Shown here in pieces: positions 6,806-14,425 of a stretch of DNA of 16,996 nucleotides; position 1 is the stretch's first letter; each line of letters begins with the position of its first letter. The stretch spans positions 1 to 16,996 of the forward strand of contig CAIRSV010000140.1 of NCBI GenBank assembly GCA_903881265.1. Reading direction: 5' to 3'. The notes beneath the pieces were generated by a model. The model saw nothing but the letters and a program-made list of their open reading frames with translations, ran no database searches and had not been told where the DNA came from. The translations under genes were made by a program, and so were the position numbers. Source of the stretch: an uncultured Bacteroidota bacterium. GTDB lineage: Bacteria > Bacteroidota > Bacteroidia > Chitinophagales > Chitinophagaceae.

Positions 6806-7987
6806 ATGAAAAAAATACTTCTATCCTTAGTGGTCGTTTTTATGGCCGGTCATCAACTCGAAGCACAAGACAATCTTGTGAATTCGCTAAAGGCAAATCA
6901 ATCAGATAGTGCCAAATTGAAATTTCAGTTTACATCAGTTATTAATCTTGAAAATTCACCTGTGAAAAGTCAGGGAAGTTCGGGTACCTGTTGGAGTTAC
7001 TCGGGCAATTCGTTTCTAGAAAGTGAGATGATGCGAAACGGGAAAAAATTTGTCGATATATCAGAAATTTATACGGCCCGTTGTGCCTATATCGAGCGAG
7101 CGGTCATGTATGTGCGTATGCACGGAAATGTAGGTTGGGGCGATGGTGCCGAACTGCATGATGTAATAAACACATATAAGAAATACGGCGCTGTGCCTTA
7201 CGAAGTGTATACGGGTTTAAATTATGGTACCTCAAAGAATAAATTCGGCGAGATGCAAGCCGCATTAGAAGGAATGTTAAAAGGAATTATTGAAAATAAA
7301 AATGGTAAGCTCACAAAAAACTGGCTACCTGCTTTTACGGCGGCTTTAGATGCGTATCTAGGTAAGGTACCTGAAACATTTACCTACAATGGAAAAGAAT
7401 ACACACCACAAACATTTGCAAAAGAAGTAGTTGGTATTCAAGCTGATCAGTATATCGAGATGTCATCATTTACATTTGCGCCTTATTATGAACCAACACT
7501 ACTGATGGTGCCCGATAACTGGAGTTTGCAAAGTGTCTACAATTTGCCATTGGATGAAATGACAGAGGTCGTGGATCATGCGTTAGAAAATGGATACACG
7601 GTTGCGTGGGCGACCGATGTCAGTGAGAAAAATTTCAGTTGGAAAAATGGCGTCGCTATTGTGCCTGAAAAAGACATTGAGGATATGGATGCGGATGAAA
7701 TAAAGAAAATGTTTGATGGACCACAGAAAGAGCGCGAAATTACCGCACAGTTACGCCAAGATGCCTTTGATAATTATACCACAACTGATGATCATGGTAT
7801 GCATATCGTTGGATTAGCCAAAGATCAAAATGGCAAAGAATACTATATGGTCAAGAACAGCTGGGGCGATAAGAACGATTACAAAGGTTACTTATATGTT
7901 TCGAAAGCTTTCTTTAAATACAAAACCACAGCCATTCTTGTAAACCAAGGAGGTATTCCAGGTAGTACGATGAGAAAATTAAAATAA
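6806..7987 (+). CDS. Exported C1-family cysteine peptidase, bleomycin hydrolase/PepC type
   Basis: The frame extends upstream to 6749, but the ATG at 6806 gives a clean signal peptide, MKKILLSLVVVFMAGHQLEAQ (cut before or at the Gln), so I use it: 393 residues, exported. The papain-like active site of the bleomycin hydrolase/aminopeptidase C group is complete. Gln56 and Cys62 lie in PVKSQGSSGTCWSYS, His333 in DDHGMHIVGLAKD and Asn351 in MVKNSWGD. SEIYTARCAYIERA and GGAVPYEVY-like stretches (GDGAELHDVI, YGAVPYEVY) also follow the PepC pattern. Classic BleH/PepC enzymes are cytosolic hexamers of about 450 residues; this one is shorter and secreted. The last residues (GIPGSTMRKLK) would occupy the position of the C-terminal arm that limits PepC to aminopeptidase action. 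It converges with the thiolase gene (41 bp gap). Confidence 0.88.
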   Translation: MKKILLSLVVVFMAGHQLEAQDNLVNSLKANQSDSAKLKFQFTSVINLENSPVKSQGSSGTCWSYSGNSFLESEMMRNGKKFVDISEIYTARCAYIERAVMYVRMHGNVGWGDGAELHDVINTYKKYGAVPYEVYTGLNYGTSKNKFGEMQAALEGMLKGIIENKNGKLTKNWLPAFTAALDAYLGKVPETFTYNGKEYTPQTFAKEVVGIQADQYIEMSSFTFAPYYEPTLLMVPDNWSLQSVYNLPLDEMTEVVDHALENGYTVAWATDVSEKNFSWKNGVAIVPEKDIEDMDADEIKKMFDGPQKEREITAQLRQDAFDNYTTTDDHGMHIVGLAKDQNGKEYYMVKNSWGDKNDYKGYLYVSKAFFKYKTTAILVNQGGIPGSTMRKLK

Positions 7988-8028
7988 AAAATCTCTGGTC
8001 TGCAGATGCGTTATAACAGAAACGGCTT

Positions 8029-9228
8029 TTAGCCTATTCGTTCGTATATAATAGCAGCACCCTGTCCTACTCCGATACACATCGTTGCTAATCCGTATTG
8101 AACGTTTCGTCGTTTCATTTCGTGCAATAAGGTGGTTGAAATTCGAACACCGCTGCAGCCAAGTGGATGCCCTAATGCAATAGCGCCACCATTGACATTG
8201 ACTCGGGACGGATCTACGCCGAGTTCTTGCATACACGCAAGACTTTGTGATGCAAAGGCTTCATTCAATTCAAGTAGACCGATATCGTTGATGGTTAGAC
8301 CGGCACGTTGTAACGCTTTTTTTGTAGCAGGTACGGGACCAATACCCATGATACTCGGATCCACGCCAGCAATTGCCATACTTTTGATAATGGCCATAGG
8401 TTGAAGATCATATTTCTGAACTGCATTGTCATTTGCTAAAAGCATTGCAGCGGCGCCATCATTCACGCCACTCGCATTGGCAGCCGTTACAGAGCCGTCT
8501 TTTGTAAAGGCAGGTTTTAGTTCGGCCAATTTATCAACTGGGGTCAAACGAGGATGCTCATCTTTTTCGAACATCATTTTTTTCCCCTTACCCAAATCAA
8601 TTTCAACCGAAATCAATTCATCCGAAAACATATTGGCGTTGTGCGCATTCTCATATTTCAATTGACTGTTATACGCAAATAAGTCCTGATCTTGGCGACT
8701 GATATTCCATTGTTTCGCAACATTTTCAGCCGTTTCACCCATACTAAATGGATGATGAAGTTTTGATAAGGCAGGATTGATAAAACGCCATCCGATCGTG
8801 GTGTCAAAAACCTCATTTTTTCGACTAAAGGCACTATCGCTTTTCCCCATCACAAAAGGTGCGCGTGTCATACTTTCAACACCGCAGGCAATCATAAGAT
8901 CGCCATCACCGCAACGAATGGCACGACTAGCATCCATGATAGCTTGAAGACCTGAGGCACACAAACGATTTACAGTATTTCCTCCGACAGTAATTGGCAA
9001 ACCGGCCAATAGAGACGCCATCCTTGCGACATCACGGTTGTCTTCGCCAGCCTGATTAGCACATCCTGCAATCACATCTTCTATCGCATTGACATCAATA
9101 TTTTCATTTCGCTGAATCAGCGCTTTGATCGTTAACGCCAACAAATCATCTGGTCTGACAGTACTAAGTGAACCGCCGTATTTTCCTATCGGTGTGCGCA
9201 AGGCATCAATGATATATGCATTCAACAT
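8029..9228 (-). CDS. Acetyl-CoA acyltransferase, PcaF/PaaJ-type (3-oxoadipyl-CoA) thiolase
   Basis: 399 residues, full length for a degradative thiolase. The nucleophile is Cys90 in NRLCASGLQ; the acid/base pair is His354 (GGAIALGHPLGCSG) and Cys384 (MCIGVGQG). The blocks GCANQAGEDNRDVARM (55-70) and FDTTIGWRFINP are typical of 3-oxoadipyl-CoA thiolases (PcaF, PaaJ), which split 3-oxoadipyl-CoA into succinyl-CoA and acetyl-CoA. No other pca or paa genes are present, so it may instead work as a general 3-ketoacyl-CoA thiolase in fatty-acid oxidation; I therefore leave the symbol empty. The ATG at 9228 starts MLNAYIIDALRTPIG, a standard N-terminus. It lies alone on the minus strand, facing the peptidase gene. 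Confidence 0.92.
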   Translation of the reverse strand: MLNAYIIDALRTPIGKYGGSLSTVRPDDLLALTIKALIQRNENIDVNAIEDVIAGCANQAGEDNRDVARMASLLAGLPITVGGNTVNRLCASGLQAIMDASRAIRCGDGDLMIACGVESMTRAPFVMGKSDSAFSRKNEVFDTTIGWRFINPALSKLHHPFSMGETAENVAKQWNISRQDQDLFAYNSQLKYENAHNANMFSDELISVEIDLGKGKKMMFEKDEHPRLTPVDKLAELKPAFTKDGSVTAANASGVNDGAAAMLLANDNAVQKYDLQPMAIIKSMAIAGVDPSIMGIGPVPATKKALQRAGLTINDIGLLELNEAFASQSLACMQELGVDPSRVNVNGGAIALGHPLGCSGVRISTTLLHEMKRRNVQYGLATMCIGVGQGAAIIYERIG

Positions 9229-9241
9229 GAGAAATTTTTTG

Positions 9242-9249
9242 TAAAGATA
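9242..9249 (-). promoter_or_regulatory. Candidate -7 box (TATCTTTA) for the thiolase gene
   Basis: On the minus strand TATCTTTA matches TAnnTTTG except at the last base and ends 13 nt before the thiolase ATG at 9228. Confidence 0.4.
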
Positions 9250-9426
9250 GGTGAGCTAAATTGATAATCGAATGATTTGCTAATTTGTATACGCATTCGA
9301 ATTTTTTCTCTTGCGTAACAGTGAATTAGAATGTACCAAAAACGTATCAGTCCAACCCTTACTTTTCGAAAAATAAAACAGGCGTATTACCAACGAACTA
9401 ATTGTTCGCTTCGTCTATGATCACAT

Positions 9427-9448
9427 AACTCTCTGCAAAGAGTTTTTT
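9427..9448 (+). terminator. Candidate intrinsic terminator, AACTCT/AGAGTT stem
   Basis: A 6-bp stem AACTCT (9427-9432) / AGAGTT (9439-9444) with a 6-nt loop runs into a T tract, six T's in all at 9443-9448. No plus-strand protein gene ends nearby, so the transcript it would terminate is unknown. Confidence 0.4.
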
Positions 9449-9480
9449 ATCCCCTTTGTGTTTTTTAGTGAAAAATAGGA

Positions 9481-9504
9481 AGCGAGCTACACAGCTCGCT
9501 TTTT
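9481..9504 (+). terminator. Candidate intrinsic terminator, perfect 8-bp stem
   Basis: AGCGAGCT (9481-9488), loop ACAC, then the exact complement AGCTCGCT (9493-9500), followed by TTTT. The stem is perfect and GC-rich relative to its surroundings. It lies between the thiolase start and the DUF4340 promoter, so it would insulate DUF4340 from anything transcribed from 9229-9480. Confidence 0.6.
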
Positions 9505-9562
9505 GTCGTATGCCCCATCAACTATCGACCCTGTATTCATCATTTTAATACCAACTGTGACT

Positions 9563-9570
9563 TACATTTG
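9563..9570 (+). promoter_or_regulatory. Consensus -7 box TACATTTG for the DUF4340 gene
   Basis: TACATTTG is a full match to TAnnTTTG. Only 4 nt separate it from the ATG at 9575, so the mRNA would be leaderless or nearly so. It also shows that the upstream in-frame ATG at 9503 is not the start. Confidence 0.5.
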
Positions 9571-9574
9571 CGTC

Positions 9575-10603
9575 ATGAAGAAGAATATACTTTATTTGAT
9601 GATTCTTATTATTCTTGGTTTTCTGACCTATTATTTCGTCTTTCGAGAAGACCAACCCGACTATGATATCAATGAAGCTAATTTTACAGTAGCGAATATA
9701 GACGATATCACCACGGTGCTGCTAACCGACCTTCAGGGACAGAAAATAAAACTCACTAAAAAAGAAGGTGAATGGATGGCGAATGACACGATAGAAATCA
9801 CGCAAAGCCGAATGAGGGATTTATTGGATGCGCTGCGCAATCAGGGACCTTTGCAACCCGTAAAAATAGGATCACATGATGAGGTCATTAAACAAATGAG
9901 TGCAAATAATACCAAGGTTGAAGTCTATACGGAAAAAGGAAAGACCCATACGTTTTATGTGTCAAAAGTTGCTGCTCCCAACAACCTGACATATATGCTA
10001 ACAGAAGGAGCGAAACGACCTTATATCGTAAAACTTCCATTGCAAAATATCTTTCTCGGACTTCGGTATTCGACAGAGATGCGCGATTGGCGTTCAAAGA
10101 AAATCATGCGAGCCAAAGCAGATGAAATCGAAATGATTGATGTTGCGTATAAAGACTCCACACAATATTCATTTCACCTTGTCCATGAAAAAGATAAAGT
10201 CCCTGTTGTGACTGGATTACAGCCATCAACAAAGCCGCTCAACATAAAAAGGGTGCAATCCTATTTGCGGTTGTGGGACAGTATTTATTGCCTGGGTTTT
10301 GAAGCTAGAAATCGAATCAAAGACACCCTTCTAACAGAAAGAAAAGAAGTGGCTACTGTGCGTATGAAGAAAGCAAACCATGCATTACAAACACTTACCA
10401 TCTATTTTAAACCTGTATCTAAAGGCACCAAAGGAATGTTTAAGGTAGGCAATGAAGAATTTGATTTTGATCTATTTATCGGGTTTCTGAATACTACCGA
10501 TATGCTTGTCATCAACAGGCATTTTGCCGAAATCATGCTACGATCGTATCCTGAATTTTTTGAAGCAGATGCGCTTCCAACCGCACCAAAACAAGCAAAG
10601 TAA
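9575..10603 (+). CDS. DUF4340 family protein, membrane-anchored
   Basis: 342 residues from the ATG at 9575. An ATG at 9503 is in frame, but it overlaps a terminator and lies upstream of the promoter box. Residues about 5-21 (ILYLMILIILGFLTYYFVF) form one membrane span or uncleaved signal anchor with Lys residues before it, so the bulk should lie in the periplasm. The rest fits the Bacteroidota form of DUF4340: DINEANFTVANIDDITTVLL, a W-N block (GEWMANDTIEI), a KVEVYTEKGKTHTFYV strand, LTYMLTEGAKRPYIVKLP, and repeated mixed strands. The molecular function is not known; in other bacteria DUF4340 proteins are encoded near ABC-type gliding or export components, but none is present here. A TerC-family gene follows after 56 bp with its own promoter box. 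Confidence 0.82.
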   Translation: MKKNILYLMILIILGFLTYYFVFREDQPDYDINEANFTVANIDDITTVLLTDLQGQKIKLTKKEGEWMANDTIEITQSRMRDLLDALRNQGPLQPVKIGSHDEVIKQMSANNTKVEVYTEKGKTHTFYVSKVAAPNNLTYMLTEGAKRPYIVKLPLQNIFLGLRYSTEMRDWRSKKIMRAKADEIEMIDVAYKDSTQYSFHLVHEKDKVPVVTGLQPSTKPLNIKRVQSYLRLWDSIYCLGFEARNRIKDTLLTERKEVATVRMKKANHALQTLTIYFKPVSKGTKGMFKVGNEEFDFDLFIGFLNTTDMLVINRHFAEIMLRSYPEFFEADALPTAPKQAK

Positions 10604-10625
10604 CAAGCCCTGATTGAAATTCGAC

Positions 10626-10639
10626 TAGCGACCTCGCTA
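10626..10639. repeat. Short inverted repeat TAGCG/CGCTA upstream of the TerC promoter box
   Basis: TAGCG ACCT CGCTA forms a 5-bp stem with a 4-nt loop, 5 nt before the -7 box at 10645. No T tract follows, so it is a poor terminator. It could be an operator or chance. Its AGCGA...TCGCT arms echo those of the hairpin at 9481. Confidence 0.25.
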
Positions 10640-10644
10640 CACCT

Positions 10645-10652
10645 TATATTTG
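10645..10652 (+). promoter_or_regulatory. Consensus -7 box TATATTTG for the TerC-murF/alr unit
   Basis: Full match to TAnnTTTG, 7 nt before the ATG at 10660. It would drive the TerC gene and the overlapping murF-alr gene. Confidence 0.55.
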
Positions 10653-10659
10653 CAACTAC

Positions 10660-11604
10660 ATGGAAAAAGACACCCTCAGTTATCTGATTTTTATACTGGC
10701 ATTAGCTGTTTCATTTTTATTGGACCTATTCGTATTCAGCAAGAAAGGCAAAGAGGTGAGTGTTAAGAATGCCACCTACCAGTATTTCTTCTGGGTATCG
10801 GTCGCCTTGACCTATTTTGGGTATCTCTGGGTTCAATACAATGATCAGATTGCACTGAATTATTTATCGGCGTATTTTATGGAAATGTCGCTTTCCATTG
10901 ATAATATTTTTGTGTTCGTTCTTATTTTCAGTTCGCTTCAAGTAAAAAAAGAAAATACAGGGCGAGTGCTTATGATTGGGGTGATACTTGCCGTCCTATT
11001 TAGGATTATTTTCATAGCCATCGGCATTGCATTAGTGAATCAATTTGAATGGATACTCTATATTTTCGGCGCTATCCTTATCTATACCGGCTTTAAATTA
11101 TTTTTTCAGAATCAGGAAGAAGAAGCAGATATTAAGGAAGGATCAATCTATCGATTTATACGAAAATACCTGCGTTATACTGATATCGAGCCCGAAGGAA
11201 AATATGTCATTCAGAAACATGGCAAAGCGTACTTCACCAAACTTTTTCTTGTGATCTTGATGATAGGAGTAACTGATATTTTATTTGCCCTCGATTCGAT
11301 ACCGGCTGTCTTTGCGATTACGACAAATAATCTGGTCGTATTCTCTTCAAACATCTTCGCAGTATTAGGATTAAGAGCCTTGTTTTTTATCTTGCAGAAA
11401 GTGGCCGATAAATTTGATTTTCTTCAGCAAGGTATTGCCATCGTACTTGTCTATATTGGCGCTAAGATGTTCTTAGTCATGATTCATATCGAAATTCCTA
11501 TTTGGATATCCTTAGTGGCCATCGTGTTTTGCATCGGTTCGTCTATTTTGTTTTCCATTTATCACAACAGAAAAAAAAGTAAACTAGCACAACTACATGA
11601 TTAA
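10660..11604 (+). CDS. TerC/Alx family integral membrane protein
   Basis: 314 residues with about eight to nine hydrophobic spans. The TerC family signatures are both present: MEMSLSIDNIFVFVLIF (residues 74-90) and DILFALDSIPAVFAIT (206-221), each placing acidic residues (Glu75, Asp81, Asp206, Asp212) inside a membrane span, as in the metal-ion transporters of this family. Characterised relatives (E. coli Alx, Bacillus YkoY/MeeF) export manganese, and some are linked to metalation of exported enzymes or tellurite resistance; Mn export is the best inference here. The 56-bp upstream gap is too short for a yybP-ykoY manganese riboswitch. Its last codons overlap the start of murF-alr by 8 bp, so the two are co-transcribed and probably translationally coupled. 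Confidence 0.92.
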   Translation: MEKDTLSYLIFILALAVSFLLDLFVFSKKGKEVSVKNATYQYFFWVSVALTYFGYLWVQYNDQIALNYLSAYFMEMSLSIDNIFVFVLIFSSLQVKKENTGRVLMIGVILAVLFRIIFIAIGIALVNQFEWILYIFGAILIYTGFKLFFQNQEEEADIKEGSIYRFIRKYLRYTDIEPEGKYVIQKHGKAYFTKLFLVILMIGVTDILFALDSIPAVFAITTNNLVVFSSNIFAVLGLRALFFILQKVADKFDFLQQGIAIVLVYIGAKMFLVMIHIEIPIWISLVAIVFCIGSSILFSIYHNRKKSKLAQLHD

Positions 11605-14092
11605 CGCCAGCGAAATAGAAAGTATTGTAAAGGGAAAAATTCTTACGTCAGGGAACGATGTAGTAATTGACAACCTGTTGCTCGACAGCAGAAAAATTGC
11701 GCATCCATCGTCGTCACTTTTCATACCTATTGTAACCAATCGACGCAATGCGCATCAGTTTATAGACGATGTCCATCAAGGAGGCGTTTCTTGTTTTCTT
11801 GTCAGCGAAGATATTGATACATCAACCTACAAAAATTGTTGGATCATCCACGTTGAGAATACACTCACTGCCTTGCAACAACTCGTCGCATGGCAACGGG
11901 CTAAATTTTCAATTCCCATCATAGGCATCACAGGAAGTAACGGCAAAACAATTGTCAAGGAATGGTTGTATCAGTTGTTGGAATCAGACTTCAAAATTGT
12001 GCGCAGCCCTAAAAGCTTCAACTCGCAAATTGGCGTACCGCTTTCTGTTTGGGAAATAAAACCCGAACACACGCTCGGTATCTTCGAAGCCGGAATTTCG
12101 CAAGCTGGGGAAATGGATAATCTAGAAAAAATCATCAAACCTAGTATCGGCCTATTTACCAATATTGGCGAAACGCATAATGAAGGTTTTTTGAATATGC
12201 GACATAAAATTAATGAGAAACTGAATCTTTTTAAAAATGCATCCACATTAATTTATTGTCGCGACTATCACGAATTACACGATTGTATCCTGCAGTTTTC
12301 AACCCAATTAAAAAATAATATCGATAAAGATCTTCAACTCATCAGTTGGAGTCGAAAAGGCGAAGCTGATTTATTAATTAGCGCCACGCAAAAAGAAAAT
12401 GCACATACCATCATCCATGCTGTTTTTGAAGAGCGGGAAATTTCTATTCAAATTCCTTTTACCGATGATGCCTATATCGAAGATAGTATTCATTGTTGGC
12501 TCACTATGCTGCATCTAAACATATCCGATGAATTGATTGCACAGCGAATGCAGAAACTAGCACATATCGCTATGCGACTTGAACTCATCAAAGGCATCAA
12601 CAATTGCACTATCATCAACGACAGTTATAATTCTGATGTATCCTCCTTCATTATTGCACTCGATTTTTTAGCACAGCAAACACAGCATGACGACAAGACA
12701 GTGATCTTATCAGACATCCTGCAAAGCGGACGCGATAATGAATTGTATGATGAAGTGGCTGAATTGCTCAAACAAAAAAAGATCAAACGACTGATTGGTA
12801 TCGGCGATTCGATTTATCGAAATAAGAGTGTGTTTCGATTGAATAGAAAACTAAACTCTACCTTTTTTAAAACCACCGATGAGTTCCTCAATTCAATTGA
12901 TACCACATCCTTCGAGAATGAAAGTATCCTTATCAAAGGTGCTCGAAAATTTGAATTTGAAAAAATCGCGAAACGACTCGAAGACCGCATCCACCAAACG
13001 GTATTAGAAATTAATTTAAATGCATTGGTGCAAAATCTGAATGTTTACAAATCCTTGCTTCACAACAACACGAAGATTATGGGTATGGTAAAAGCGTTCT
13101 CATATGGCAGTGGAAGTTTTGAAGTGGCGAACAAACTTCAATTCGAGGGCATCGATTATGTAGCTGTGGCCTATACAGATGAAGGTATTTTGCTTCGCAA
13201 AAATGGCATCGAATTACCTATGATGGTGATGAATGCCGACGACAATACATTCGACCTACTGATTGAGTGGAACCTCGAACCTGAAATCTATAATATGCGC
13301 TCCTTGCAAAAAATATTGCAGACTGCTCAGGACGCCGACAGAATTCAATATCCTATTCATATCAAACTCGATACAGGCATGCATCGTCTGGGCTTCGAAG
13401 AAACAGAACTGGATGCATTGATTGATATCTTACTGCTTCATAAGGAACTTAAAGTTGCGTCTGTTTTTTCACATCTCTCAGGCAGCGAAGAAGTTGAACT
13501 TGATGCATTTACAGCCAAACAAGCAGCGCTGTTTATAAAAATGGCAGGTCATATGAAAGAACAATTGGGCTATGATTTCGCGATGCATTTGTGCAACTCA
13601 TCAGGCATCGTGCGTCATCCTGAATTGCATTTTGATATGGTGCGATTGGGTCTCGGACTCTATGGATTTGATAGCAGTGAAACTATCAGCAAGCAGTTGA
13701 AAAATGTCAGCCGATTAAAGACCATTATCTCCCAAATTAAAAAAGTGCCGGTGACCGAAACCGTAGGTTATAACCGAAAAGGAATTTTGCAACGCGATAC
13801 CCTTATCGGAACAGTATGTGTTGGCTATGCCGATGGTATTCCTCGCAGGTTGGGGAATGGCATTGGACGAATGTTTATCAACGGACAAGCTGCTCCTATC
13901 GTCGGTAATGTATGTATGGATATGTGTATGCTTGACATCACAGACATACACAATGTACAGGAAGGTGATACCGTGATTGTATTTGGCGAGGAACTTCCTG
14001 TCACCGAATTAGCGAAATGGGCTGGCACAATTCCGTATGAAATTCTAACCGGAATTTCACAACGTGTGAAACGCATTTACTACGAAGAGTAG
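11597..14092 (+). CDS. Bifunctional UDP-MurNAc-tripeptide:D-Ala-D-Ala ligase / alanine racemase
   Basis: 831 residues joining two cell-wall enzymes, an arrangement known from Bacteroidota. Residues 1-465 are MurF, which adds D-Ala-D-Ala to the UDP-MurNAc-tripeptide: the ATP loop GITGSNGKTIVKEW (110-123), FEAGISQAGEM (163-173), TNIGETHNEGF (188-198) and the C-terminal NDSYNSD (341-347). Residues 466-831 are a PLP-dependent alanine racemase that makes D-Ala: the PLP Lys499 in MVKAFSYGSGSFEVAN, KLDTGMHRLGF (590-600), the second catalytic base Tyr725 in TVGYNRKG, and VGYADGIPRR (742-751) plus NVCMDMCMLD. The join is tight (LEDRIHQTVLEINLNAL). Both halves look active, and the protein is cytosolic. 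The ATG overlaps the TerC gene by 8 bp. The gene converges with the next minus-strand gene with a 9-bp gap. Confidence 0.96.
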   Translation: MINASEIESIVKGKILTSGNDVVIDNLLLDSRKIAHPSSSLFIPIVTNRRNAHQFIDDVHQGGVSCFLVSEDIDTSTYKNCWIIHVENTLTALQQLVAWQRAKFSIPIIGITGSNGKTIVKEWLYQLLESDFKIVRSPKSFNSQIGVPLSVWEIKPEHTLGIFEAGISQAGEMDNLEKIIKPSIGLFTNIGETHNEGFLNMRHKINEKLNLFKNASTLIYCRDYHELHDCILQFSTQLKNNIDKDLQLISWSRKGEADLLISATQKENAHTIIHAVFEEREISIQIPFTDDAYIEDSIHCWLTMLHLNISDELIAQRMQKLAHIAMRLELIKGINNCTIINDSYNSDVSSFIIALDFLAQQTQHDDKTVILSDILQSGRDNELYDEVAELLKQKKIKRLIGIGDSIYRNKSVFRLNRKLNSTFFKTTDEFLNSIDTTSFENESILIKGARKFEFEKIAKRLEDRIHQTVLEINLNALVQNLNVYKSLLHNNTKIMGMVKAFSYGSGSFEVANKLQFEGIDYVAVAYTDEGILLRKNGIELPMMVMNADDNTFDLLIEWNLEPEIYNMRSLQKILQTAQDADRIQYPIHIKLDTGMHRLGFEETELDALIDILLLHKELKVASVFSHLSGSEEVELDAFTAKQAALFIKMAGHMKEQLGYDFAMHLCNSSGIVRHPELHFDMVRLGLGLYGFDSSETISKQLKNVSRLKTIISQIKKVPVTETVGYNRKGILQRDTLIGTVCVGYADGIPRRLGNGIGRMFINGQAAPIVGNVCMDMCMLDITDIHNVQEGDTVIVFGEELPVTELAKWAGTIPYEILTGISQRVKRIYYEE

Positions 14093-14101
14093 ACAATCTG
14101 C

Positions 14102-14416
14102 TTATTCCTTTTCACCAAACTCATACTCTCTTTCCACTTTACAAATCCTGACGTTGTAATAACGATACCAACTTGAGCGACCAAGCTGTTGAGCAAACAG
14201 ATGATCCGTTTGTTCCTTCCAATGTCTAATACTCTCTAATGAAACCCAATATGAAATAGAAATGCCAAGTTCATTTCTACTACTTTCAAATCCAAGATAA
14301 CCGTCTTGGGTTTTGGCCAAGGCTTCCATCTGCTCAGCCATTTCAGCATACCCTTTAGATTCATCCTGCAAGAGTGAGGTAAAAATGACAGCATAATAAG
14401 GTGTCTGCGCTAACAT
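14102..14416 (-). CDS. Antibiotic biosynthesis monooxygenase (ABM) superfamily protein
   Basis: 104 residues with the dimeric ferredoxin-like fold pattern of the ABM superfamily: strand YYAVIFTSLL, helix YAEMAEQMEALAKTQDGYLG, strand FESSRNELGISISYWVSLES, helix IRHWKEQTDHLFAQQLGR, and a final strand YYNVRICKVEREYEF. GYLGFES, SISYWVSLESIRHWK and HLFAQQLGRSSWY are the conserved stretches of the small cytosolic subgroup. Family members include monooxygenases acting without cofactor, haem-degrading enzymes and proteins of unknown role; nothing here identifies a substrate. The gene follows the T9SS-cargo gene by only 9 bp on the same strand, so it is probably the last gene of a three-gene unit starting with the reductase at 16599. 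No signal peptide. Confidence 0.88.
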   Translation of the reverse strand: MLAQTPYYAVIFTSLLQDESKGYAEMAEQMEALAKTQDGYLGFESSRNELGISISYWVSLESIRHWKEQTDHLFAQQLGRSSWYRYYNVRICKVEREYEFGEKE

Positions 14417-14425
14417 ATGAAACGT

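Larger units (their letters stand above)
9229..9574. other. 346-bp divergent intergenic region with hairpins, possible small RNA
   Basis: No recognisable protein gene. It holds the thiolase promoter (minus strand), several short palindromes (ATTCGAAT near 9295, TTTTCGAAAA at 9363-9372), a 5-bp hairpin CGAAC/GTTCG at 9394-9408, two hairpins with T tails at 9427-9448 and 9481-9504, and the DUF4340 promoter at 9563. A 29-codon frame at 9331-9420 (starts MYQKRISPTLTF, seven basic and no acidic residues) ends 6 nt before the first T-tailed hairpin. I see no convincing plus-strand promoter for it; the nearest candidate is an off-spaced TAATTTG at 9281-9287. A small RNA or leader transcript is possible but unproven. 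Confidence 0.35.

Noticed and set aside
9503..9574. Upstream start of the DUF4340 protein at 9503
   Set aside because: It overlaps the T tail of a strong terminator and lies before the consensus promoter box; the ATG at 9575 gives a proper membrane-anchor N-terminus.
10604..10659. Manganese (yybP-ykoY) riboswitch ahead of the TerC gene
   Set aside because: Only 56 bp are available, and a promoter box 7 nt from the ATG leaves no room for a riboswitch leader.
13715..14076. Minus-strand frames opposite the alanine racemase domain
   Set aside because: They mirror conserved racemase codons and have no independent support.
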